Notes under the pieces: generated by a model
Told to the model about the DNA's origin: nothing
Databases searched by the model: none
What the model saw: the letters and a program-made list of their open reading frames with translations, nothing else
Origin: Tyto alba
Lineage: Eukaryota > Chordata > Aves > Strigiformes > Tytonidae
Direction of reading: 5' to 3'
Assembly: GCF_018691265.1 (NCBI RefSeq)
Contig: NW_024881301.1
Span: 14,072,752-14,136,751, forward strand
DNA length: 64,000 nucleotides
Position numbers and translations under genes: made by a program
Shown: positions 1 to 59,300 of the stretch, in pieces
Layout: each line of letters opens with the position of its first letter
How positions within the stretch are numbered: position 1 is the stretch's first letter

Positions 1-2244
1 TCAAGCGACTGTAACACGTGGCGGGGGCACTTCCAGGAGAAAATGATAAGAATGACAACTGGGGAGGTGCAAAGTGAGATTTCCTGCATTTCTTTCAGTC
101 TAGTTTTCACTGTGCAGCAAACACACGGCCTGGTTTTGGCACAGAAACAAGAAAAAGTGCTGATGTGACTTGAGATCAGGTGACCCTTCCAGCAACAGCA
201 GACCTGCCAAACCAGCCTGTCTGTGCTGCTCACCCCCTGCAGTCCTACACTCTTCTCTCACGCCAGTACACCAGGTGCTCTAACGTGCAAGACACTTCTC
301 CAGAGGTACCCCGAGGAGGGGGCCGTGACAGCTGCCCTTACACAGGACAGCTGCGAGGGAGTCAGCCTTGAGCCCTGCTCTTCCTGTTCGCGTTGGTTCA
401 GAAAAAATTAGGAACATTATTTCAATAAGCCCGGCATATGGAAAAAATTCTCATTTTCCAAGGGGGTGTTTAAAGAAAAGTAAGGATGGATGAGTCCCTG
501 GGAAGGTTTAAGGAGACTTTCGCATGTGCTTTTCAAATCAGCTGAAAAGATATGAGTGGCTGCTCCGAAGGCTGCAACGTAACATGCAAATACACTTTGA
601 AGGGGGAGCCTCACTCCCCTGGGCAGTGGGACTGGAGCCCAGCGGCCGCGGGGCAGCCGACCACCCCTGGCACCCCACGGCCCCCGCACCAGGGCGGCCT
701 GCCTTCGCTTGGGCTCTTCAATGCACGAGATTTGGGTAGGAGAATCTGTTTTGATTGACACATCTTTAAAATCCTGTTACGGAAATCCAGTCCCAGCTAC
801 TTTGGAGCAGTCCTGAGGTATCTCTCATTAATCCGAAGTATAGAAATGTTAATAAATAGATCTGAAACTTTTCTGCTATGTCATTCTATAATACACTGCT
901 ATATAGATATTAAATATGCCTCAGGGTATTAAAAAATTTATGAAAAAGTTACAGTAGTTGATTTTCAAGTATTAATAACTTGGCTATGTTAACTTGTTTT
1001 TAAATACCAAAATGATCTGGCCCCAAATTATTGACTAAACTCTGTCTATGCCTGACTTTAAAAAAAAGCATTTTGACTGTAAAAAAAAGTGCAAAAAAGC
1101 ATGAGATGTCAGTTAACATTGCAACATTGTTGGAGCTTCTAAACAACTAGTGTAGCAGTCTTTCATGAGTGAATTAAAACGGGAAAAAGAATAAAAAAAG
1201 ATTAAAGAAGAAACGAGATTGCTCCCAATCTGAGACAGCACTGTCCCAAATTTCAGCAGAACATGAATCTTTACAGCCAAGTTATAAACCCCAGAAAAAA
1301 TGGGGTTATCAGTGGATATGCTGTCAGACATAACTATAGCAGTATTTGTGTGCTCCGTTATAATACAAATGTACACCTTGCCCACTATTTTCTCTGAGTA
1401 ACAAGAACAACTTTACAGGTATTCAGTTAAAATTAGAAGCCTCCCTTATTTCCCATCCTCCCCATAAACTGTACAACTCTATCTACTACTAAAATTCACT
1501 GCTACAAGTAGTCATCATCAATCATACATTCAAGATAGAAAGTAAACTACTACAACCTGCTCAGGAGACACTTAGAAGAACACTAAGGCTTAAAAAGTAC
1601 AGCAGCTCGGGGGAATGGCCAACCACATGCGCGAAGAGCTTCGTCATATATTTTGCCCTAGGACACAGACATTGCAAAGTCCCGTGCTGAACCCTGATCT
1701 CAGAGCAACTGAAAGAGTTCAAAGACAGATGGTTTCGACCACGGTCACTCACGCTCAGTGTGGTCCCTGGTGTGGGACACGACCCTTTGCTGTTTCAACA
1801 AGGACATGAGCATTACTTGGGGTGGCAAAGCCAATATGACTTCCTGTTTGCTACTGTGCTAACACTGACACTTTGACAGATTTGATTCTCCGTTAAACAT
1901 AATTTTCAGCTCATCTCCTGAAAAATGATTCAAAGCATGGTTAAAAAAAGACTGAAAGCAAGAAAAGGCTTTCTAGTTTCAACGCACACATACAAAAGAG
2001 GCAACAATCTCAAACTATTGATTTTCTTCCAGTGCGAGCAGCTGACCCGTTGCGTATCATTCTGCACAGATCTAAACATAGAGTTCTGTGTCTCCAGGAT
2101 CCATCAGAGTAGGAAATCCTGTGATCCCATGCAAATTCAAGCCAGTCAAGTGAAACGAAGCAACGGAATGATAATCCAGTTTCAGTGACCTTGCTCATGG
2201 ATGATGACCTCATGAAGACAAAAGCAAAGAAAAAGGCACAAGGC
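1..2244 (-). other. SPIRE1: SPIRE1 3' UTR and possible downstream flank
   Basis: This follows the stop codon on the transcribed strand. I found no canonical AATAAA on the minus strand (TTTATT on the plus strand) nor ATTAAA, so either a variant signal is used or the UTR runs past the left edge. Mammalian SPIRE1 3' UTRs are several kb, which fits. It includes a GC-rich patch at about 605-715 in otherwise AT-rich sequence. Short ORFs on both strands here show no known domain and I treat them as chance. Confidence 0.6.
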
Positions 2245-48408
<46,164 letters not shown>

Positions 48409-49412
48409 CTAGAGAGAAAAATAAATAGCAATATCAAAACAATGCCCCACTGCTTTCAGTAATGTTACAGAGCATGAGATAACATGAAAGCAAATGCAAT
48501 GGAATAGTTAGGGCACAAAACATCGTGAGACATTTAAGTTTAGGCAGAAATTGGGGTATATTTTCTAAACCTTCTGCTACCTTTTATTTTATGAGAAGAG
48601 TTCTATAAGGATGGTAAGGGGACTGGTTGACCACATCCTGGAAAACTTGGAAAACCAAGACATTGCCTTTTCATTAAAAACAAACCAAACCAAAACAAAA
48701 ACATTGTAAAGAGGAAAAAAGCAATCTTGCAGTATGACATTTTTGGAAAATGTACTTAATTCAAACCAGTTTTAACTGTTGATGTTGTTTAGCTTCATAT
48801 GAATGTGGAAGAGAACTGCATCCCTACCAATTTATGAAGGAATGGAAGGTGAAGCAAGGTAAAAAATAAAGTGTAATTTTCACGCTGAAACTCTGATATA
48901 ATTTATTTCAAGCATTACAAAAATTTTAAAAATCAGCAAGAGCCACGGAAGTGTACGTTTACTGTTTCACCTCAGATATTCAGTAACATTTCCAGAAACA
49001 GGCACAGCTGATGTAAAGAAACACCGATAAATAATTTCATGCACAGTAAAGCTACAAAACTCCGAAAGCCTACTCAAATCACTAATAATCATTCACAACT
49101 ACTGTAAGCAGTCAGTCCAGAGTTGCTTTCAGAGTAAAACATGCAGATCCCATTTCTGACAAGAGAAGTTTCACTGAAACCAGCTTCAATGTTTCAAACA
49201 GAGGACCTGAGTGGTACGAGCAACATCCAGCTTCATGAACATGAACATCCAGCTTCTACTATTGTAGAATTGCTCAGCACTGACGCTAATAGTTGTAATA
49301 TCTTTTCCCCTGTGTCAAATCCATCAACTCTAAGTATTCAACATGGAAATCTTGGCTGGAAACTGACAGAACAAAATAACATCTATAATTTGTTCCCTAA
49401 ACAGTTTTAAAC

Positions 49413-49432
49413 AAAAAAAAAAAAAAAAAAAA
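49413..49432. repeat. A20 homopolymer
   Basis: Twenty consecutive A residues followed by CCAACCAAAACCCC. It may be a retroposon tail, but no recognisable element body precedes it. Confidence 0.85.
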
Positions 49433-50276
49433 CCAACCAAAACCCCAAACCTCAAAGCTGAAACTAGAGCACCCATATCATATATCATACTGGTGTATAT
49501 ATTAAAATAAAATTAAATCCTGACCAAGGCCTTAAAATTAGTCTTGTTACTGTGGTCTTATAGCAGCTATTTATTATATATATAGCTGTATTTATAGCTA
49601 TAGAGCTAAAACTAAGAATAAGCTAAAACCTGAGGCAGTAGGTGGCTATATTCAGATCTCCAGAACTAAAGCCTGAGACAAAAGCCTCTTCAGGAGAACA
49701 GCCCTTAATTAGCCCAGTGGCACATTTGTCTAAATCTCTCCTGCTATTACAGTGAACACTGTGGTTACAATGGGCACAATGCATGTAAAGCTTGGGCTGC
49801 TTTTTCATATCGCTTTCAGTTTGATTTAAATCCATACTGCCACTAAAAGGTGTGGTCCTGGGGCCTCCAGCTGTTTGCGTCCACTTATGCTGGCCCCAGA
49901 GTTCGTACCCTAACTCAGAGAGGATTACTCACCCGGACATAAATTAACAATGTGAAGGAAGAGGAGCAGGAGACAATTACTCTTCATGGCATGGACACAC
50001 ACGTAGTAGCGCAGGCAAAAAGGAGCAAAGGGAACACGCAGGCAGAGTGGGGAAGGGAGGATGGGCTGAACAATTGCTTTTGGTCGCAGGCAGATTTAGA
50101 TTGGCTCAATCTCACTGACAAGTTGCTTTCTAAGGCCCATAGGCCCCTTGTTATCTTTCATTTCTTCTAATTAGTATAACACTACAGAGCTCAGTGATCA
50201 GATTTGGTCAATTTCTTTGGTAAGTTTTTACAAGCACAATTTGGACTCCTGCAATATCCTATTCTGATTACTGTAC

Positions 50277-50354
<78 letters not shown>
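50277..50354. repeat. CTAT tetranucleotide microsatellite, about 19 units
   Basis: Nineteen uninterrupted CTAT units plus two bases. A pure array of this length is likely to vary between individuals. Confidence 0.98.
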
Positions 50355-50510
50355 CCTTTTAGTTGATCTTTTATTATTTAAAAAGAATATTCATAAGGAA
50401 AGTTTATACATGTGTGTGTATTTTCCTTCCTTCACAAAACTGCCCTTGATTCCCCCCTTTCAAATTTTATACTGCTTTACAATGATAGCCAAAATTTTCT
50501 TATACCAATT

Positions 50511-50529
50511 AAAAAAAAAAAAAAAAAAA
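50511..50529. repeat. A19 homopolymer
   Basis: Nineteen A residues followed by a purine-rich stretch. It lies about 160 bp from the CTAT array. Confidence 0.85.
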
Positions 50530-53011
50530 GAAAAAAGGAGAAAAACTGAAACAGATGCACCTCTAATGTGTGCTACTGCTACAGTGACAACCCATACCAC
50601 AAAGATAGAAGCTATTAAATATTTCCCTTGACTTAATGAAAAAGTCAGAACATTTAAAAGACCAAATTCGCAGTATGGTTAATTTGTGTTCCTTTCTCTA
50701 AATAACTGATCATGTCCTTACCTGCCTTACTATGTTTTCAGTAAGCTATTTCTGGATATTAATTATAGTACAGATAAAAAAGGTTTTATTCTAAAATATA
50801 CCACTTACAGGAATAACAATAAGAGGACCAACAGCAGCAATTTCAAAAAGGTCATAAAATGGTACAAGCCTTCATAGATGAGAATAAAATTTATTATACA
50901 GATTGCACACAGCTTTTTAAGAATGCTTTCTTTTCTTTATTTAGAAGCATGTTAATTAGAAACAATTTGCATCAAATATTGAGAAAGTTAATTAAATGCA
51001 GCAGTGGCAAGTTGAAGCAGGGGATGAATATAATCTTGATTCTATTATTGAGTAATAATAGAATAGAAGTAAAGCAACAAAAAATTAAACGGCTGCTGCT
51101 GAACTTAGTTACAAAAGCAACCACATAAAAAGTTAACCATTTGGTTTGTAAACGTTAGGCTGCAGCTATTAAAAGGCGGCCAGCAGCTCCTGCTGACTTT
51201 CATGTTCTGAAAAATCAATCTCTGAGTGATCTTATAGTATGTGAAGATGCATTACATACAAAAACCCTTTGTGGTAACATTAAATCAAGTGACTTAGCAT
51301 AAATTTTTGGACTGGGGAAGGTAAGGCTGAAGAAAAAGGAAAATGCAAATAGGACGGGCTGATTTTTTTCCCCCTTCATTGTAATATACTGTACTTGCAT
51401 GTTGTTCAGAGCACTTGACAAGTTACAACTTCTACATGAAAAAATACTGTAAAATCTAGGCAGACAAGGCAAATCAAGTATGAACTGTCACTTCTAGCTT
51501 GAGCTCAGGATATATATCCACTTTAAAAAAAATCTAAAATCACATCTTTAATTTTATGATAGTGCTGTTTGAAAAGCTATGTTACTGTAACACACCACAA
51601 AAATCACAGTCAGAATGTTTTAATAATTGAGATACGAAAGGACAGCCACCTAATGAACTCCTCCCTCCTCTTACCATGTCGTAGTGGTCATGGTGCAAGA
51701 AGGATTAAGAGCAGGACTGCAGTCTTGTCCCGCCATTAAGAGTTCATCATGGAAAGGAAGCGTCTGTATGCTGCTTATTCTGACACTTGCCTTTTCATCC
51801 CTCATGACACAACTTAAGACTATCCTAAGGGGAATGAAAGCAAACAGTGCCCAGAGCTCAATATAAGGGCTTTTTGTTCTGTTTCCAAGAAGTCTCAAAA
51901 AGTATGGTTGAAAACAAATTATGTGGTCTTTGCTACTGAAACATTAACTATCTCAGTCTGTATTTCCATTTGCAATCTTTGTGAAGAACTAGGATTTTTT
52001 TAATAATTTTTTTCCCCAAACTGAGCCCATCCAAACCCCAGCTTGACCCAAAGCATTCAATCTTTGCTTAGATCACTAAGAAGATTAGAGACTGTTTCCA
52101 TCCACATTCAGGGTTCACAGAAAAAAAAGGCATTATGTAAATACCATAGCCTTGCCAGCTTCTCTATCCAAATTCATCCTCAATTGACTAGGAAACAGAG
52201 TGCAGCAAGCCAAAGCAATGTTAACAGAAATCACAATTTAACTATCTGAAGAGATCAAACAGTATTTCTTGCATCTGTTTGAATGTATTCCATCAAGAGC
52301 TCCATACAATTACAAAAACTACAGTTGACTTATGGACTAAAATTCAGGTAAGCTTTGCAAAACCTTTTTGGCTAGATACATACTGGAAGCTTCATCAAAA
52401 CACCTGGCCTGCTGGAATTAAGATTTCAAAAGACAATAAGTGTTTCCACTTGCAATCATCATGGGCAGAGGGCCTGTATGAATGCACCACAAAAAATAAA
52501 AGGATTTCTTTTTCCCATGGGCCACAAAGAAAAGCTACTGATATTATGCAAAACATACTACCAGCCTGCAAATGTCAGGCTTGCTAAGTGTTTTGAAAGC
52601 CCTGGAGTATTAACATAGACTTAAAAGACATACTTTTTCTTAAACAACAAGAAGAAATTACTTTAACCAACAGATCACTGAACATGCAACTGTACTAGGT
52701 ATCTGCCTCATCCTTTACAATATGGTACTGCAATAGGTTCAAAATATAAAATGCAGTCTGATATGCCGTCCCAAGCCAAGGTTATTTTCTGAAAGATTTT
52801 ATCTCTGTGCAGATAAACTAGACCTTGTGATTAGGCTTTTTTTTTTTTTCTTTTTTCCCAAATATATATCCTTTTATTCCTATGAATATGAACTTTGAGG
52901 AGCCATCTGCCTTACCAGAAAAATTTTACCAAGGCAATACCTGTGTATTTGTAAAACTCAAACAAGCATTTTGCTTCACTTTATTATCCAGAATAATCCT
53001 AAGGGACAGCC

Positions 53012-53320
53012 CTCTTCCAGTACCTGAAGGTACTACAGGAAGGATGGGGAGAGACTCTCTGTCAGAGAGTGTGGTGACAGGACGAGGGGTAACAGTTTAA
53101 ACTGAAAGAGGGTAGATTTAGATTAGGTATAAGGAAGAAATTCTTTCCTGCAAGGGTGGTGAGGCACTGGAGCAGGTTGCCCAGAGAAGCTGTGGTGCCC
53201 CCTCCCTGGAAGGGTTCAAGGCCAGGTTGGACGGGGCTCTGAGCAACCTGGTCTGGTGGAAGGTCCCTGCCCATGGCAGGGGGGTTGGAAGGAGATGATC
53301 CTTAAGGTCCCTTCTATTCA
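53012..53320 (+). mobile_element. CR1 LINE fragment, 3' end, plus strand
   Basis: From about CCAGTACCTGAAGG the sequence follows the CR1 ORF2 C-terminus and 3' UTR: AGGAAGGATGGGGAGAGACT, then GTGAGGCACTGGAGCAGGTT, then CCCTGCCCATGGCAGGGGGG and CTTAAGGTCCCTTCTATTCA. The 5' end is truncated, as is usual for CR1. It reads antisense to SPIRE1. It looks closer to the consensus than the copy at 43181-43825 and so may be younger. Confidence 0.92.
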
Positions 53321-56300
53321 GAGGAACAAGAAGTATTTTGACATGAGTTTGTAAGATGTTTCTGCCTGCTAGGACCACCCCTGTGCATAGTACGCACGAC
53401 TGGGGCACAGTGCAAATTCTGAGGTTGCTTTCCTGACACTTGGGGCCAGCTCGCTGGTTCCCTACCAGTCCGCAGAGGCTCTCTCAAAATTTGCCCCTTG
53501 CTCTGTCACTTGTAACTGCAGTGAGCCAAGGACTAGCTGATCCCTCTGATAAAGGGCTTTAGGGGAATAGTAGTGAGGCAAGACTGTGATAAAACAGAAG
53601 GGACAGGAGCAAAGTTAGCTATTAATCCACAGAATAAATTCACAGAAAGTATAGAAAGTATCCACAGGAAGTTACTCTTCCTGGAGAGCTACCTATAGAA
53701 GCTTTGTAATTTTTAAAACTGGTATTTTAAATGATCATTTGCAAGTGACATGGAATGTCCAATTGCTGACATGTAAGCTCCTAATTAATTTCACACACCT
53801 CAAGAAAAAGGTAGGTTTTGTGGAAATGGAGGCAAATTGCTAGTTTGTTGGTGTCAGGCACATCTACTTCATTATTTAAGTGTTCTCCAGCAATCTGGTA
53901 AGGGTTCCCCTTCATGCTGGCATTTGTTGTTTTGATCATGTTTTTTATCACTTTGAGGTGGACAAGAGAAGAACTATGTATTTCTCTACTTACACAAGTT
54001 CAGAATTTAATGGTTTGAGTGATCCTCCCTATAAAACGGCTTAACAAATACATTTTTTCTTTACTGATTCTCCTTTCTAATACAAAATCCCAAATGTAAC
54101 AGCAAAGCTGTTAGAAATAACAGGTACAATTTGATGAAATAGTGGCCTTGTTTGGTTCTCTCCTTCAGGACTATAAAAAGAAGAAAAAAATGTAGCTGTT
54201 GAAATTAAAGCCAAAACTGCAAATGTGAATTAGATGATGCAAGGATTGAAAACAATGCTTTGCATAAGATCTTGATCCTTAAAGAAGTGTCCAATTGTAT
54301 CACACAATCTTCATCAACGGTAACCCTATGTTTTGCAAACTCTGAGGATTAAAGGCCTTGAGTAAATTATTCATACATATATGCTTAAATGTCAAACAGG
54401 AATGGACTAACAAATGCTTGTAAATGCTCTCCTCAGTCAAAACTTAAGTCAGTGTTGAAGTAAAGTCGAAAGAGTCAGGTGGGTAGACTGTGTTTGGGAA
54501 ATGCTGCAGTGTCGTTTCATGTGCTGTAGTTGTTTTTTAGAAAAATGGTAAGCAAAACTTCAGCAATTCAACAATGCTCAGGATGAATCTGTTGCACAGT
54601 AAAGGACTCTCCTCCACTATTTTCTTCTAAACAGAATATTTGTCCTGACAGCATTTCCTGCAAGTACTGATTGCCTTGAGGTGCTGAACACTGTGATTCA
54701 TTTTCTTTCTTAAAATCTTACATTTAACAGCTATTTGAAGAGTCTTAACTATGTTTCTATGCTATTAGACTGAATTTAAGCAGTGATGAGAATCTTGATA
54801 AAATTTCAACAGACAGCAACTGCAAGACTAACACCTCACTGAACTGTCTCACTTATAAACTTGAACCTTTTCTAATGACAGAAACAATTAAAGGTGAAGA
54901 CAATTTGTTTTCTGTTACATTTTTATGATACTATCTTTAGGGAAACAAATCTTACAAATATTTAACACAATTACGAAAACTTCGGAAAGCATTTAAAACT
55001 TACCTGGTTGTTAAGAAATGGAAAGCAAACTACAATATATGTTTCTGCCTACATTTCAATTTTAAGTCCAATCCTTTATTTTTCATGTTCAGTGAACCCT
55101 ATTCTTACTCCTGATGAGCTTTTTAAGTACAGAATAAAGACCTTGACTATCGAAACAGGCTTCAAATAAAAGTCAACCTATGTTTTAGTGAGACAATGAT
55201 ACTTCCACTGGACATTTTGACATTAATTTTTCAATGACTGACTAATTTTATGTGCTAGTGCAGACTTCTTGACAAAGCTGCATTCACGTAAATTTTAATT
55301 TCTTCTTGAAAGATATTAAGCTATTTTTATCACTCAGATATACACAAACCCGCGCATACAACTGTTCCTGGAATATGTGTTAGGTGTATTGTAACACTGT
55401 TTTTACACAGTGGACTGAGAACATCCTGCTTCTCAAAGAGGCTTGTTTCAAAAGAGCCAATTAAGTGAAAACCAATTCTGCATTCTCTCTTAGTTTCAGA
55501 GAAACTGTGCTCTGTTGTTTCTCAGCAGAATAATGGAGGAATTAATAATATAAATATGCAGTAATCTGCATTTGCTAACTCTTGTTCTTTGACTATTCAG
55601 TGGAATGTCAATGACGTTATTCATGAGCAAGGGCAAAATCCTACAATTTATATTTTTCCCATTCTTTAATGTGAAATGTCAACCCCTGCAACATCTAGCT
55701 AAACCACTAGTTATCCTGTCAGCAGCAACCATTTTCTAAAGCTCCCTGCTTCACAACAAGGCAACAGCTCCGTCTACATTCGGTAGCTCTCATCTGTACT
55801 GCTCACACATCCACATTTCATACAGGAGCAGCAGCATGAAGGACGGGATGGAGGCATCTGGGTAAGAAAACTAGCTTCAGAAGTGGAGTAGAGGCATAGA
55901 TGGGGAAACATGATAAAATTGGATAATTAAAGGAGAAGGGGAGTGGCTGTACATATTCACAGGGCTACCTGTAGCTGTTTAGCTAACAGCCCATTAAGGT
56001 GTGGAACCACCCTTCACATTATTAAATCACTTAGACGCGAAAAACTGATAGCAAAGAGCTGCATCCCTGTAATGTCATTTTGTATGGTTGTCCTTAGGGC
56101 TGGAGTGTGCCTTCTTACTGGAACTACCACTTCTGTCCAGCAGAAAAGAGAGGAGACTTGGTTTTGTACCAGGGTGCTTGGCATATGCAGCAGAGAATGA
56201 CAGCAGGATAGATGCCCTTCCTTCTTCCCCTCTCTCCAAGCCTCTATACAAGCACCTAAAGCAGCCATTACAGTCAGGGTATTGCTTGAAAAAAACCAGA

Positions 56301-59300
56301 GCATATCTGGAAAAACAGCAGAAAATAGTGAAATTTTCAAACAGAGTAAAAGAGAAAACAATTTTATCAAAAGGCAACAGAAAATGGTGGGGAATGATTC
56401 TCAAATCAGAAACCAAATCTCACTGACACACAGAGAAAAGGAAGGGGAGGGGAAGGGGAGGATAATGCAGAAGACTGGTTGTTTATCAATTTTTCAATAC
56501 TGCCCATCAATCTCATTACTAAACAGTTCAAATGTTTGCATACTTACTAAATGAGAGACAATATATTAATGTAACATAGTTTTATTCATAAGCCACTTAA
56601 AATCCAATTAAAATATACCAACTAAAATAAAAACATGCACTTTCCTTGGCAGCAATTTACAGTTCACGTATAGAGGTAAAATGTATGTGTGTGGGAAGCT
56701 TGTTTGTTTTTATGTAAAGCACTGAAACTTCTCTCGGCAGGCACAGTAATAATTTGCTTTCATGTTTTGTCCTGAAGCATGACTTCTTATTCCTATCCAA
56801 AAAAACAGATTTCCAGCTGCATAACCAAAGTGCATTACTAAACATAACAAGCTTTTAAACTTCACTCTCCATGAATAAATCCAGCAACTTCTAACCAGTC
56901 TCATTTTGCTTTCATTAGATCTCAGTGTATGGAAACCTGTTCTATTCCTTCATGTATGCCATACTCCTTATTTGTAGTACCTTTGTCAGGGAAATCAGGT
57001 CTTGAAACTCTGTTCGCATGAAAAAGGCCTACAGAAAAATTCTTCCTCTTCTTCTTCTAGGCAAGTATGCTTAGCATTTTTTTCTTAAAATTCACAACCA
57101 TTGAATCTACATTGCAATTGTCTTATGAAGCATATCAGTTACCTAAATGTTAATAATTAAAACATACGCCACTTTAAGATAGGTATGAACAAAATTATTT
57201 AACTCACAATTTATTGATTAAAAATAAAACACTGTAATTTTGATTCAAATACATATCGTTGCTTATTCAAGCAGGACAGATATCCAATAAATCAGAACTT
57301 TAAAAAAAATTTTCTCCAGAATTCCCTCTATTTCTAGTGGTGGTGCCCTTTTTTATTGTTTTCCTCTATGTACAGGCCATTCCTGGAAATTGTCTCCAGT
57401 ATGGTAATTACTAGAAATTGAATTATCTAGAGTCAATGGCTTTGACATAAGTGCTGTATATAGGTGGGATTAACCACCTGTAGGGACTGCAGATGGTGTT
57501 TATACTGCCCCGACTGCTCAGAGACTTCAGAGAAAGACAGTTTCACTGCTTTGCTTTTGCTCCACACATTTTTTGCCAACAGCAGCAACAGGAGTATAAC
57601 CACCACTCTGTCAAGCATTCAAGGTCACTTCATATATCCCATACTGCATCAAGTCTACACTGCCAGGACTGTAGTTGTGCTGTAGGGGCTCCATCACAGT
57701 AGTTGCCTCACAGTCCATGCTGCACGGATTCTCTCACCCTTGTGACAGTAAGAATTACCAATACTATCTTGCTGATGGAGATGTGAGGCCAACTGAAAGC
57801 CTGCTGAGCTGGTCAGAAATATTTTCTGATAAACAAAATTTTAAAGTTCTGGATCAAAGCCATAGGTGATCAACTCATGTAGGATGCTACAGCGTATTTT
57901 TCCATCACATCATCCCTGCTTTGTTGATCCATCTGCACTCCTATCTGCTAAAAAGATTTCAGTGTCCATATGAAAATTTAGAATGGACAACTGTAGTGAA
58001 TTATTATGCAACTCGTAGTAATTGGTGGTTTTCATTATATCTTAGATCCTGAACTCATACAACCACATATGAAATCTTAATTATTTCTAATTAAGAGATT
58101 ATTAAGATTCTAGTACAATCTAAGGGCTGACCTCTTGCTCCATTCTTAAAATATATTAATTTTAATATCATGACTCCTCAGAGGGGATAGGAATGAGTCC
58201 TTGCTTATAAAAAGGATGAACAACACAGACATCAAAACAAGATGAGAACCCAGTGATACAGAGCAAGACAGAACCTCTCTTGCTAATAAACTAAATTCAG
58301 AAACATTTATGCTTCTTCTTCCCAAGGGTCTGGCTGTTCTTTCTAACAGTTAGCTTGCTTATCTCAAAATATGCCACTTGTCAAATGAGGTAAAGCCATG
58401 CACCATGGCCAATCTCTGATTGTAAAAACAAGCAAATTTTGTTGTATTTTCAAAACGAGCTACTTGTACTTTCAAATGCTGAGCATTTTTTTTTTTTAAA
58501 TTAACTTCTCTGAATACTCAAAAGAAACGCATTGGAAAAGAAATACATAAAGTATTTGAAGAGTTTTCCCAACACTTATTACCTTGCTTTTAATTAACAG
58601 AAAAGAATTTCGCACTTTAGGTTATTTCAACCACATCAGATAAGTTTTATCCTACTTATCTAAGAAGGAGCCTTGTAGAAACAAGCATGTTCTGCAGTAA
58701 AAGGGATGTGTCCTTGACAGAGAAAACGTAAGAGAAAAAATAATGAAAAACAACAGTAAAAAAAACACATACCACAACCCAGCTACCAGCTGCCTCTTCA
58801 TAAAAATCTTATTATCTGAAGGGCAAAAGAGAAAATGGAAGGAGGCAAATCACTTTCCTAGTTCTCCAGTCAGCTGCTGCATGGAGTGCTTTGTTTTCAA
58901 ACACAGCTCTTAAAATAATTAAACTACGTTGTGCCAAGTATTCTAAGGACCTGCACCATAGATAATTATTTACCTGTTCTCAGTTACATATCATGAAAGA
59001 TGTATCTCTGCAAGTCAGGCAGGAACTCCCAGCTCAGTTCTACAACTTCAAAGCTACCTTTAAAACCCCTGGCACTTGCAGAGGCATCTACTACATATCC
59101 GTTGAAAGATACTTTTTCATGATACGTTTACCAATGCCTCCCAAAGCAGAAATATAAAAGGAATTAAATCCCTAGAAGGTAATTAATACTGTAGTAACCT
59201 CAATACATGGAGAGTAAGGTTATCAAAGGGGTGATCGTGGTAGAGCACTCTCCTGCGTGTAGTCAAAGACCAATTGTTACTCTTGGGCAACTCTTTTCTG

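Noticed and set aside
417..761. 114-codon minus-strand open frame
   Set aside because: It is in the presumed 3' UTR, crosses the GC-rich patch, and shows no recognisable domain; GC-rich DNA has few stops by chance.
1..1000. The neighbouring gene (PRELID3A in mammals, convergent with SPIRE1) entering from the left
   Set aside because: No segment resembles its coding sequence.
51671..51898. Minus-strand frame with an ACATG|GTAAG donor-like end, considered as an exon
   Set aside because: The product matches no part of SPIRE1 and has no supporting acceptor in a compatible phase.
56014..56426. Overlapping frames of 112-118 codons on both strands
   Set aside because: Open frames on both strands at once, low-complexity purine/pyrimidine composition and no known domain; chance is the simplest reading.
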